From Gadus chalcogrammus (Eukaryota; Chordata; Actinopteri; Gadiformes; Gadidae), in contig NC_079426.1 in the NCBI RefSeq assembly GCF_026213295.1, positions 7,501 through 71,500 of the forward strand: a stretch of DNA of 64,000 bases, given 5' to 3'. This document shows positions 51,296-62,294 of this stretch, one piece after another. Numbering within the stretch: the stretch's first letter is position 1; every line of letters starts with the position of its first letter. A program made the translations under genes and the position numbers. The notes under the pieces were generated by a model. It made no database searches. It saw only the letters and a program-made list of their open reading frames with translations, and was not told where the DNA came from.

Positions 51296-52205
51296 GCGAA
51301 TATGTGTATCTTCTAAAAAGTGTTACCACATTTTCTGATAAGGTCAACAAGCCGCAGCAAATTACAAAGGCTAGCTTTGGAACTGGGAGACTCAGTTGTA
51401 ATGGACACGAAAGTTGGGCACTTTTACGTTTGCTACCTCTCATGATTGGGAACAATATACCAGAACAGGAACCATCATGGGAAATTCTGATGGACCTCAA
51501 AGAGATTGTCGAAGTTGTGTGTCTACCACGTTATCAGAGGAAATATTCTGTTACCTGGAGAATAAAATATCTGACCATCGGCAGTTGAGCATTATGTACA
51601 TCTCACACGCTTCTTTGGACATTTAGTGGACTTGTGGACACTTCGATTTGAATCCAAGCACCGTATTTTCATAAAGGTGGTGCGTGATGTTCACCGTTTC
51701 AAGATTGTGCTACTGACTCTCTCTTCTAAACATCAACAATTTATGGCATATTTCCTCGATGGCCAAGGACTGTTCAAACCAAAACTGCACATTGGTAGCA
51801 TGGACAATGTCAAAATATCATCTTTAGATGAAAAAATCGGGACGGTCATTCAAAAGAAGTATCCAAGTCAAGGTAGTGTGTCTTTTGCCGAAGATGTTAA
51901 TTTGTTTCGAACCCAATATGTAAATGGCATGATCCTGTCTGATTGTCAATGCAGTGACCTTCCAGAGGTCTTTGAGATACTGAACATTTTGGTGGACTTT
52001 GAGAAAGTGTATTTTGTCACTGCAAAGCTATCGTCTTGGTTCCTGGAACATTACAAGTCATACCAACTCATTGATAGTTGTTCAACTCATTGATAGTCAT
52101 AGTTATCGAAATTCTGGACCCAGAGGCTTTGAATGATTACCACCCATTGGCTGCGTACCTGGTTGCTGGACAGTTGATGGTGACCCCAAAGGTGTGTCTG
52201 CTGCA
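51296..52205 (+). pseudogene. Uncharacterised transposon-like protein remnant
   Basis: Plus strand: GEYVYLLKSVTTFSDKVNKP, SFGTGRLSCNGHESWALLRL, LPLMIGNNIPEQEPSWEILM, DLKEIVEVVCLP, ISDHRQL, then a shift of frame with about 20 codons missing, EHYVHLTRFFGHLVDLWTLR, FESKHRIFIKVVRDVHRFKI, SMDNVKISSLDEKI, ending near LIDSCSTH (52,090). Traces continue (HPLAAYLVAGQLM). I recall similar multicopy proteins in fish and cnidarians, probably transposon-borne (the H.P...W..RFE.KH pattern), but cannot name the family. Confidence 0.5.
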
Positions 52206-52476
52206 TTGAGTATGGTATATATTATATTATATACTATTGGTATGTATTTTGACTTTACTGCAACGTTTTAAATGTGAGAGTTATTCATTGCACGTACTGA
52301 ACATCCATTCCTAATAACTATGAATGGTTGTACAGAATTCGCAATGCTATTTTAAAAAGACTCTGTCGTCGTCATTTACCATTGCAGTTGACATGCTTAC
52401 ACAATAATTTTTTCATATTTTCACAGGCTTTGTTAGTCCACATGAATCACAAACTAATGCAGAAGTTCGGCTGACG

Positions 52477-52633
<157 letters not shown>

Positions 52634-52639
52634 AAATTA

Positions 52640-53230
52640 TATGTCAATTAACAAAAGCACGTGTTGTGTTCTATCGCAAATACTACTCTTGCGGATATGT
52701 TTATTCGTTTCTTGATCGTGCTGGCCACTGTTTAACCGCTAGATGGCGGTAAAGGTTCTAGAATACAAAATGATGGCAGCCCCTGGAAATCTATAGGAAT
52801 TTGGTCGTTGATGTATTGGCCCTTTTTGTCTGGTTTCACACGGATGAATTGGAAATATAGTATTTATTTTACTTCTGAGAATAAAAACAAAACAAAATGT
52901 GATAATCTTTTAAGATCTAGATATTGATTTAGCCAAAATAGGCTATCTTTCAGACAATGTATTTATCCAGTGACATTAAACAGCTAACTTTTTTCTTCAC
53001 AGTTCACTCTCTCTCTCTCACTCACTCACACTTACAGAGATACATTAACCCTGAAACAAACAGTCAACAGTGTCTCCTTCAAACAACCACTATCGAGTAT
53101 TTAGACCCTTTTTGAACTTTCATGTATTTTCCACCAGCATCTCTCACCATTGCACATAAATCTACTTTTTTGATGTGCTTCAAAGGCGCTATGATCCAAG
53201 GTTCAAATTAAACCTTTACTTTTCTTTATT
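52640..53230. other. Intergenic, nothing recognised
   Basis: No coding signal. TAGATGGCGGTAAAGG near 52,740 is the only GC-richer patch. Confidence 0.45.
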
Positions 53231-53231
53231 T

Positions 53232-53235
<4 letters not shown>

Positions 53236-53324
<89 letters not shown>
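53236..53324 (+). repeat. (GA)n microsatellite
   Basis: About 44 GA units. A (CT)n run at 53,474-53,506 forms a potential distant inverted partner. Confidence 0.96.
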
Positions 53325-53326
<2 letters not shown>

Positions 53327-53470
53327 TATTGAACACAGCGGTCTGAGATGATTGTGTCCCGTCTGCAGTGTAGTTTCACCATATGGAACATAATTAGTGG
53401 AGTCAGTTATACAGAACATGCTCCCTATGCCATGATGGTGAATCCTCTCACACGCACACACATAGACACC

Positions 53471-53509
<39 letters not shown>

Positions 53510-53519
53510 CATGTCCACA

Positions 53520-53990
53520 GCACTGCCTTCGGCGTGTTAAATTAGGAGGTGCTGCTGAAACAGGGTGGCAGTGTCTACTCAGTTATTTCAACTTATAAAG
53601 ACCCTTTGGTGAAAAATATAATTAAATTAATTTATCAAATAAATGTATGTAATGCTTATTCGTTCGTTTGTTTCTCTCTGCCTCTCTCTCTTCCTCTCTG
53701 TAGCTTTGTCTCTCTCTCTCTGGGTGTCCATGACCACCAGAACCTTCCTCTCCCATGGAATGTCCCCACCACCCAGGTCATTCTGACCATGCACACAAAC
53801 AACTCTCCCAGCCCTTCCTGATCCCATAAAGTCCTTAACCCCAGTTCACATTGACACACTTTTTGTGCATTGATCAACCTGTTTGTCGATCAATGCACAA
53901 CAAATGTGTGCATTGATCAATGTTGTTCCCAAGATGTTCATGTTGCGCTTTGTCCTTTCTGCAGGGGTTAGCTACCGGGTTATTCATAAA
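53520..53990. other. Intergenic with a short hairpin
   Basis: A perfect 13-bp inverted repeat TTGTGCATTGATC / GATCAATGCACAA (53,863-53,875 and 53,888-53,900) with 12-nt loop, and GTGTGCATTGATCAA again at 53,906. No gene. Confidence 0.6.
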
Positions 53991-53993
53991 TAG

Positions 53994-54045
53994 ATGGATG
54001 GATGGATGGATGGATGGATGGATGGATGGATGGATGGATAGATAG
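53994..54045 (+). repeat. (GATG)n microsatellite
   Basis: About 11 GATG units ending in GATAGATAGATG. Confidence 0.95.
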
Positions 54046-54938
54046 ATGACTCCTGCCCAGGTTGGAAGGTCTGTACCTGTTACGGCCTTGGCCGTACACA
54101 GGAGAAGCTCTGCTCTGTATTCCCCTCTTGGGAAAGACGATTCCTCGTATTCCCCGGCTCTACACCTGTTGGACGTGCACATCCGCCATCAATCCCTGGT
54201 TCTTCCCCCACACATCGCCAGATTGTTGTTTCAATCACAGTGGTAGATAACCAGTCTTGGAATATAGTGATGTTTGGATCTCTAAATACAATTTTGAATC
54301 CTACATTTTGTGTTCCACTTTATCTTCTGTTCTTAATCTCTGATCTCCTTGTCCCAGGATCACCAACCCTGTACCTGCCAGACATCCACCTTGTGTGCTC
54401 CTCTACCTGCCTACCTGCCAGTAACACTGCCTACCTGCCAGTAACACTGCCTACCTGCCTGTCATCCATCCTTGCCTGTCCACCTCCTGTTTTTTCCCTA
54501 CTGTTAACAATAAACCTCAGTTCGTCTGCGCTTGGGTTCCCCCCATTCAGGTAAAAATATGATATTTCTGCTATCTTTTATTAACATTAGCCAATCAAAA
54601 ACTCTTTTAGTTATATCCAGAGCCCTCTAATCATTATAGATGACCATACACACCTGTCCCTCCCAAACAAACACTGAAACACAAGAAGCACATGATGCAT
54701 GAACTTTGAAGAGAAATGTAAGGCTTAAACATAGAAAAAATACAAACATTAGCTTTTTTAGTTGGTGTTAGTAGTTTTGTACACTAACTATTGTTTTTTT
54801 TTGTTCATGCTTAGACCAAATATAAAGCATAATTCATATCCAAGCCTTATGAAGAATAAGGTAATTTATGTTTTCACCTATAGATATAATTTTATAAGGT
54901 TATTTTTCCAACAAACTGCTCTGCCAACTCTTAGGGCC
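54046..54938. other. Intergenic, minor repeats
   Basis: GCCTACCTGCCAGTAACACT is repeated in tandem near 54,405-54,450. No gene recognised. Confidence 0.45.
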
Positions 54939-54940
54939 CT

Positions 54941-56808
54941 ATATTGCCCAGCGCAATTTGCTTTCTACACCGACGCATGTATCGTTGCAAGTCATTGCTA
55001 GTTTGCACCCGGTGTGGGTGTCGGATTGACTCGGCTGCCAGATCGACTCGGGGTCCTAGATGCGCAATAATGACGCACTTCCTGTAAACGCTGTCTTTTA
55101 AATGCGCATGCGTGTTTCATTCATTCCCATGTTATTCCCAAGTATTAACGATCTCCTTTTGTTTTCTAATCTATGAATAATAATCAAATGTACAAATTAT
55201 TGTTGCCGATGCTTGGGTTATATATAAAAGAAGAATCGGTTAACTCTATTCACTGAACGGGGCGATCCACTTTATTTCCAGCGCTCCCAACACAGAGTCA
55301 AAACCGCGACCCACACGCAGACATTTCCGTTCCCCTCCTTCAGAATAAGAGTCCCTAACAGGAACTGGGTTACATATGCATTCATCAGTGCTTTTAGACG
55401 TGTTTCCAATGGCTTCGTTTTTGCGAAAGAAGTACAATGAAATCAAAACCAAAACGGATTGAGCCTTCTTTTTAAGTGCATGATTGAGCGCCGTTTTTAA
55501 ACAACCCTTCCGGGTTTTGTCCGTTGGCTTGTGTCGATACCTCATGTGTCGATACGTCATCTGTAAGCGCAGGACCCCGAGTCGATCTGGCAGCCGAGTC
55601 AATCCGGTACCAACACCGGCGTAATGCTGATTTCCCCCCGCAGCAAACTTGTGTCACTACACATGCGCCCTGAGGGGCATGTCGGCAAAAAGCAGAGGCG
55701 TGTTCCGGCGCAAATGATACATGGGACTATTTTACTGATCGATAAAGCAATTGCGCTACTGACCGCTAAATACCTGGCCTAAGTGCACTAGCGGATAGCG
55801 CAGTTGTTGTTGCATCTGTCTCAGTGGAGACTGCAAACGCGCTGTCAAAATATCAAATGCGCTGGCTCTTAAAGGGGATGGGAGATGGAACTGCCGTGTT
55901 GCTGAAGGAAGTAGTTCAAACTCGCTTTTAACTAATTTATTTGTTGAAGTATTTCGGTATGGTAACTATGAAGCAGAAGGAGGGGAATTGCATTGAACAC
56001 ACGTGGAGCGACAAACAGCAGGCCTTCGTATCTAACTCGTAGCTCTGGACTGCCATATGTTATTGACCTCGTCTTGCTCCTGGCGCTGCGTTAGTATCGA
56101 GTAGGCGGGCCTATGTGACGTATTAGCTCCGGCTTCCGCATATGTGTTAAGGATGCTGCCTTCTGTGGCTGGAGTAGTTATTACAGCTTGTATGTTTGAT
56201 CCTGCTCCCTTGTGGCTGTGTGTAGTAATAACAGCTTATATGTTTGATCCTGCTCCCGTGTGGCTTTGTGGGGGTGATGCAGCTTATGTGCTTACTTTAC
56301 GTAACATGCTACAATGCTAAGAATGCCTGAAAATGAGAGTATTTCTGCATCTGGCACGTCAAGCGCTAGGGTGTGGTTTGAGACCTCCATGATGCGGAAG
56401 CAAATGTCTCCTTTTTGATTCCCTGCGCCGTTGAGCAGTTTTCATAGGAATGAATGGGCGGCAATGTTTTAGTCCGCTGTCCTTTCTTTAATAGGTCCAT
56501 GGCCATGACGACAAGTCCGGATTCACATTTCCGGTTAGAAGCGAGAATACGTAGCTGGTTGTAGTTTAGTTAGAGGGTGAGTTCGGGCTATGTGGGGGTA
56601 ATGCAGCTTATGTGCTTATTTTACGCACATAAGCTTAATTTACTCTCATTGGTTTGTTGCACGTTACTCCCAAAACACACCTACGGGTTTCAGACCAACC
56701 TATTTTAGAGTCATTTATCCACCGGTATAATAGCAACAGCGCCAGAGATCCGCCCACAAAGCTTTCGCGCTTCTCACTTGCGTTTCAGGCAGTTAAAATA
56801 GGGCCCTA
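54941..56808 (+). mobile_element. GGGCCC-family non-autonomous element (copy B)
   Basis: Starts TTAGGGCCCTATATTGCCC and ends GTTAAAATAGGGCCCTAA, related to the element at 27,932-29,173 (shared GCGCAATT, CGCATGTATCGTTGC, CCCACAAAGCTT, CACTTGCGTTTCAG). Interior duplications (TTTGATCCTGCTCCC at 56,199 and 56,243) and a nested MITE account for its larger size. Confidence 0.7.
55022..55607. mobile_element. MITE nested in copy B
   Basis: 36-bp perfect terminal inverted repeats (CGGATTGACTCGGCTGCC onward at 55,022; complement ending GGCAGCCGAGTCAATCCG at 55,606) flank ~510 bp of non-coding sequence. Target duplication unclear. Confidence 0.7.
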
Positions 56809-56812
56809 AGAG

Positions 56813-57578
56813 TTCAGTTTTTGTTTTTTTACAGGGTCTTTGTGTTTGCCTTGATCTTTGCCTCATGCATGGACATTGTAGATATTGTGGTGTTGGTAAT
56901 GGTTTTTATTCATGGCAGGCTTCGACGCAAGTGGAATTGTTTCAATATTTGCAAATTGATTTGTTTGAAGTACTTGTATGTTCATTGTATTGCATTTTAT
57001 TTGAAAAAAATAAGCAAGCAACTCATTTAACGGCTCATTTGGAAATATGAGTGGCTAGTCTAAGTTGCTAACCCTAACCCAACACATTGGGCATAGTGTA
57101 ATAGTATTTGACTGTGCTGTATGACTCAATAAAGTATTCATTTTGTGCTTAAACACGTATCCTATCCTTCATTAGTGGGACCCTCTGTGAACCTTGCTTC
57201 ATAGGAGCTAGGGATGCTGTACCTGGCTATCAGGCATTATTGATCCAGCCCTTTTGTGTGTTGAAGTGTTAAAGGGCATCACTGTTGGCATTTGTTGTTA
57301 GCAACATTCCTAGATTTGGCAGTATATTGTTAGCTTTACTATTTGTTTTAAAGATGCAAGAGGTGTTTTTAAAAATGACAGTGTTACTGAAGTTCATGTG
57401 CATAGAAAGAAGCGTGTGTTCATGTAAAGGCAGTGGGAGTAGTGTGACATTGGCGAGGTGAACGGGTTGCTGATTGGATGCAGACAAATATCATGCGACT
57501 TGAACCGGGGACACTGTCATCCAACACCAGGAACACTGACTTCTGAAAATGTTAGTGAGTAAAGCAGGGTGATACCTG
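56813..57578. other. Intergenic, nothing recognised
   Basis: AT-rich. A plus-strand frame at 56,821 is short and unsupported. Confidence 0.45.
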
Positions 57579-58074
57579 TGTCACGACCCCACTGGTATCT
57601 AGGGATACCGGCTCTCTGTCTAGGCAGGAGTCGAGACACATAAGTGGTATAACCACAGCTGGTAGGCAACTAGCTTCCGGGGCACGTGTGTAGTGACTCA
57701 CCTGGGTTCCTGGTGAGCGCTGGTCCTTCTCTCTCTTGCTATGGAGATAGCCCAAGCGTTGGGGTGAACGGTAGCCGTCTCGTTCAGTTATTGTTTTACA
57801 TACTTAGACAAACACTTGACAAACAAAGACGGTGAAGGGGCGGTCACGTTCCCCCGTTGGACTCCTTAGCTCTGGTGTGTACTGGCATATGGGTGAATGG
57901 CTTTACAAAGTCTTATCCTGCTGGCGTGTAACCACTGGCCACCATGCTGTGTATATCCCCCATCTTGGATCCCCCAGGTGACCACAATCAACCAATCAAG
58001 GGAGCCACTCCCACCGTTACCATGACCACCAGTTACCAACCAGCTTAACCTTACCCAACAGTAGGATCGTGACA
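57579..58074. mobile_element. Solo LTR, 496 bp
   Basis: Begins TGTCACGACCCC and ends GGATCGTGACA (inverted ends), with 4-bp target duplication CCTG on both sides (57,575-57,578 and 58,075-58,078). It is unrelated in text to the LTR at 49,773. Confidence 0.85.
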
Positions 58075-58078
58075 CCTG

Positions 58079-60249
58079 CAAAAGATCGATATTCACCACC
58101 ACATGCACACTTGCTCAAAGGTGATGGTTGGTCTAATGTCTAAGAAGTGGTGAAATCTTAAGCACAATGCCTCACTAAAACAGCTGCCTCAATTTATTGT
58201 CTTCTTCTCTTGCGAAACAGCGCCTTGATCCCCTACACACAGGAACTCCTACATGTCCAGTGTGTTGAACCAGACATGTATCTGTGTGCTGTATGGCATG
58301 TAGTGTGTTGTCCTTAACAAAACTCTTCCAAAGCAAATTGTTATGAGGCTGTACAGAACGGCCACATTGTTTTCCTTACAAGGCTTCCGCTTGTGTCGTG
58401 GAAGACTAATTTAAGTGACATTGCTGCCATTAAGAAACAACAGTGTCCTCCATTAAAGTACTTATCCCCCGTCCGTCACGCATAGAGACAAGATGTACTT
58501 AAACTAAGAGATGCCAATCACAGGGGCTGATTTAGCGACAACATGAGCTGACTAATTTGAAATTAATGTGCATACCACAGGGACTGCATGAGAAGACGCA
58601 TCTGAATAATTAAGTTGAAAGCAGATGTCTGAGCGAGCGTACAGTATATAGATGGCAAAAAAAAAGAAACAAACCAAGTACTGTGCTTGCGTTGCATGCA
58701 GATGTGGATCTAGACGCACACACACCCACCCACACCCACACACAGAATTTGTTCATTGACCTTTTGAATTTTCTTTCACATGTACCGTGGGGTATGCAGT
58801 TGCACAAAGTAGAGGAAATATGTAAAGTACACAGCAAGTTCATAGAAATGACACACACACCCACTAGGCTGCCTCAGCCCAGATCTAGCTATAACGTCTG
58901 GGGCAATTGTATGTGCGCTTGTAGTTTAAAACGTATGCTCATGCTTAAGTAGTAGGTGGATAGGGATGCATAAGATAGTGCATGGAAGTAATGGAGGGTG
59001 TCAGCCAGACAAAACAAATTAGCCATGCTTTCATGCTCCCTAAACTCAACCTGTGTGTATGTGTGTAATTGCATGCTTGTGGATTTCAATTAACTTTCCC
59101 CTTGCATACTTCAGGCTATGTTGGAAGATACTTCGGTGCTTTCATGTTGACTAATGGAAAAATGAAAGTAAAATATAAGCCGCTTTGATGGGTATGTGTC
59201 TGAAATGTATATATAATTGTGTTTCTTTGTGGTATGTGACTGATAAAACCATAGATGTGAGCGTAGCTGTTGTGTTTGTGCATAAACGTATGCATATATG
59301 TATGTATGTATGCATATGGATGCATCTAGGAGTTCACAGTGACTCTTCTCAAGTTGGCCAATGGCGTGGATGATGGTAGCAGCAGTGATTATAAGACCCC
59401 CGGAATCTCACATCGGCCACATCCTATCCGCAATATACAGTCTTTACCCAGGATCATTCTGGGGCAATGGTAGAACTATATTCAGAGAGAAAATGACAGA
59501 CAATTTACGATCCAGTAAATTTAATTCAGTAAAGTACTAAAAGTGATGCTGTTGTGTTTTCTTGGGTGTGGGCAAAAAGCCAATTATAAATCTCTTTAAA
59601 GATGTAATGCCACCATCAGTGGTCTCTTTATTTTTAATCCAAAAAGATTGTTGGAAACCTGAATTAATATTATCAGATTTAAATGATTAAGTTGAATAAT
59701 AATAATAATGTTTCTATATGATATATCCTACTTCTCGTCCTCCGTCCTCTTGTAATACCCCTGCGACCCTAATTGGTAGTATAGAAATAGAGAACGGATG
59801 GATGATGGATGTATTAGTATTATATAATATAATATTATAAGGGTAAGGGTAACTTTATGATCTCCATCAGTTTATGCTAATGTTACCTTGACTTTAGCTT
59901 TTTAAAGTCAAGATTGCCTTGCTTCTCTATACACCTCATCTCTAGCTGGCCCTGATCTTTTATGACACATAAACACAGAGACTAATGGAGACATGCATTA
60001 ATTATCAATCATTACATATCCCTCTGTACCTTTTAGCGCACCACATTAATATATCACTCTGATAATAGCAAATATTAATATATGGAGCTGGGGGGGAAAC
60101 CAGGGTTACATCTTCTGAGTGCTATGGCCTTGAGGAAATCTCTCAGCCAAGGTCACCAGATCTGAAGTTTTATCGGCTTCTTCAATGTTCCTCTGTGGCG
60201 TAATAACATCTCCTACTGATCAGTCACACTCTGCTGATACAGTGAATGC
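58079..60249. other. Intergenic or intronic, no gene recognised
   Basis: About 2.2 kb with low repeat content compared with the surroundings. Short patches rich in TAAT/ATTA (58,550-58,620, 59,990-60,090) might be conserved non-coding elements, but no alignment is available. Confidence 0.35.
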
Positions 60250-60264
60250 TCACGCAAGTCCTTC

Positions 60265-60498
60265 TCACTATCTCTCTCCCTCTCTCACTCTTTGTCTCTC
60301 TCTCTCTTTCTCTTTTCACCATCTTTCTCTTTTTCTCCCACTCTCTCTTTCACTCCTACCTCTCTCGCTGACTCCCCCATCTCTCTCTCTCTTTGAATTT
60401 CCCTCTCCCCCCTCTCTCTCCCTCTCTCTCTTTCACTCTCTCTCTCTCTCTTTGACTTTCCCTCTCCCCCCCTCTCTCTCTCTCCCTCTTTCCCTCTT

Positions 60499-60575
<77 letters not shown>

Positions 60576-60679
60576 ACCCCTTCTCTGTTCTTCTTCCGCT
60601 CTCCAGCTCCCTCTCTCCCTCTTAGTCTCTCTCTCTATATCGCTCTCTCCCTCCCTCTCCCTCTCTCTCTTATTCTCTT

Positions 60680-60774
<95 letters not shown>

Positions 60775-60785
60775 TCTCTCCCTCC
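60265..60785 (+). repeat. CT-rich microsatellite block
   Basis: Long (CT)n runs at 60,500-60,570 and 60,682-60,766 with CCCTCTCTCC interruptions. Strong purine/pyrimidine asymmetry. Confidence 0.95.
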
Positions 60786-61429
60786 ATCCTCACCTTGTTC
60801 AAACATTATGCTAATTTGATTATGTGTCAAAACCAGCTGAATCTCTTCAAAGTGACCCGCCTACATCCCAACGAGTGAGAGCCAGCTGTCATTCAGGGCT
60901 GTAAGGAGCTCCAGCTGTGTTGTGCCTTGATACATATATAAATATATAAATGTATATCGATAATTAGAAACATAATAGATGTATAGATATATAAATACAC
61001 ACACCCCCATGCCTGGGCGTGGGCTTATTGACCGCATTCATAGTGCAACAAGAAGGTTTCTGATGCGAGACAATTTAGCATAATTACTACTAATGATACG
61101 TTATATTGATTTGTTAATTAGGGTGTGATTAAGAAAGAAATAGTTAATTTGCCAGAATTGTAACAGGAAAGGGGGAAAGAAACACGTTGACCTGCGTTTG
61201 AATAGTGAGTGATTTCTGTTGTGCCGCCGCTGTCTCTCACAGAGTGAGACTAATGATGTAACTTTAGTGAAAAGTTTCCTTTAAAAAGAAACAGAGCCTC
61301 CAGTACCCAAAGCTCTCAGGTTCTGGATACTGGCAGACTGGACTTATTTGGCTTATTTGTTGATATATTCTTATCTTATAAATAGGTTTTTAGAAACGTA
61401 GAAAGGGAGCCAGTCAAAAGGACTCATTA
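60786..61429. other. Intergenic, nothing recognised
   Basis: Contains AT-rich text with TAATTACTAC, TTAATTAGGG and GTTAATTTGC (61,075-61,155). No coding signal. Confidence 0.4.
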
Positions 61430-61434
61430 TATAT

Positions 61435-62245
61435 AGAGTGGATTAACATATAGTACAGAAGGATAATATAATACACACATAATACATAGGGTGGATTTAC
61501 ATATAGTACAGAAGGTACTAATATAGTACAGAAGGTACTAATATGGCGCGTTTCCACTGCAGGGTGCAGTACGGTTCGGTTCGCAAAGGTGCGGTACGGA
61601 TGCGATTCCACCGCCAAAAGTGGGCGTGACCCGGACTGAGCCGTACTCGTTTTGCCCTCGTCTTCACTACTCCTCCGTTGGGGTACTGAGACGCCTGAAA
61701 GGGTGCCGGAAAATTCGAGCTACACACCCCCTCCGTTGATTGGTCGACAGAATCGTCACTTCCGGGCGACGTGGGGATAAAAACAAAAACAAACAGTAGC
61801 CTCGAGGTATTATTCTTTACAATGAACATGTCGTGTAGAACGATTGCTTGGGCGAACAAGGAGGTGGAGACGTTCTCTGCATTCTCAGGGAGGAAGACGT
61901 TGTTTACGATGTTTACGTAGCTGCCGCGGCGATCGACATCTGGCCTACCACAAAGGGTACTGTCGGCGGTGGAAACGCGACCTCGGAACTGAGCTGGGCT
62001 ATACCGCCCCCTCCCTCCCGGACTGAGGCGAACCGAACCGTACTGCACCCTGCAGTGGAAACGCAGCAATAGGTACTAATATAGTACAGAAGGTACTATT
62101 AGGTACTAATATAGCACAGAAGGTACTAATAGACACTAATATAGTACAGAAGGTACTATTAGGTAATAATATAGTACAGAAGGTACTAATAGGTACTAAT
62201 ATAGTACAGAAGGTACTATTAGGTAATAATATAGAACAGAAGGGT
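61435..62245 (+). repeat. Minisatellite (ATAGTACAGAAGGTACTAAT) interrupted by a MITE
   Basis: Units of ~25-30 bp on both sides of the element at 61,543-62,068: two to four on the left, six on the right, with TATTAGGTAATA variants. Confidence 0.85.
61543..62068. mobile_element. MITE with ~36-bp terminal inverted repeats
   Basis: GCGTTTCCACTGCAGGGTGC and GTACGGTTCGGTTCGC at the left are mirrored by GCGAACCGAACCGTAC and GCACCCTGCAGTGGAAACGC at the right. No coding region. It sits inside the minisatellite, which resumes afterwards. Confidence 0.82.
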
Positions 62246-62294
62246 AAGAAAATACACCCACACAGGGACATGGACAAACACACACACCCAAACA

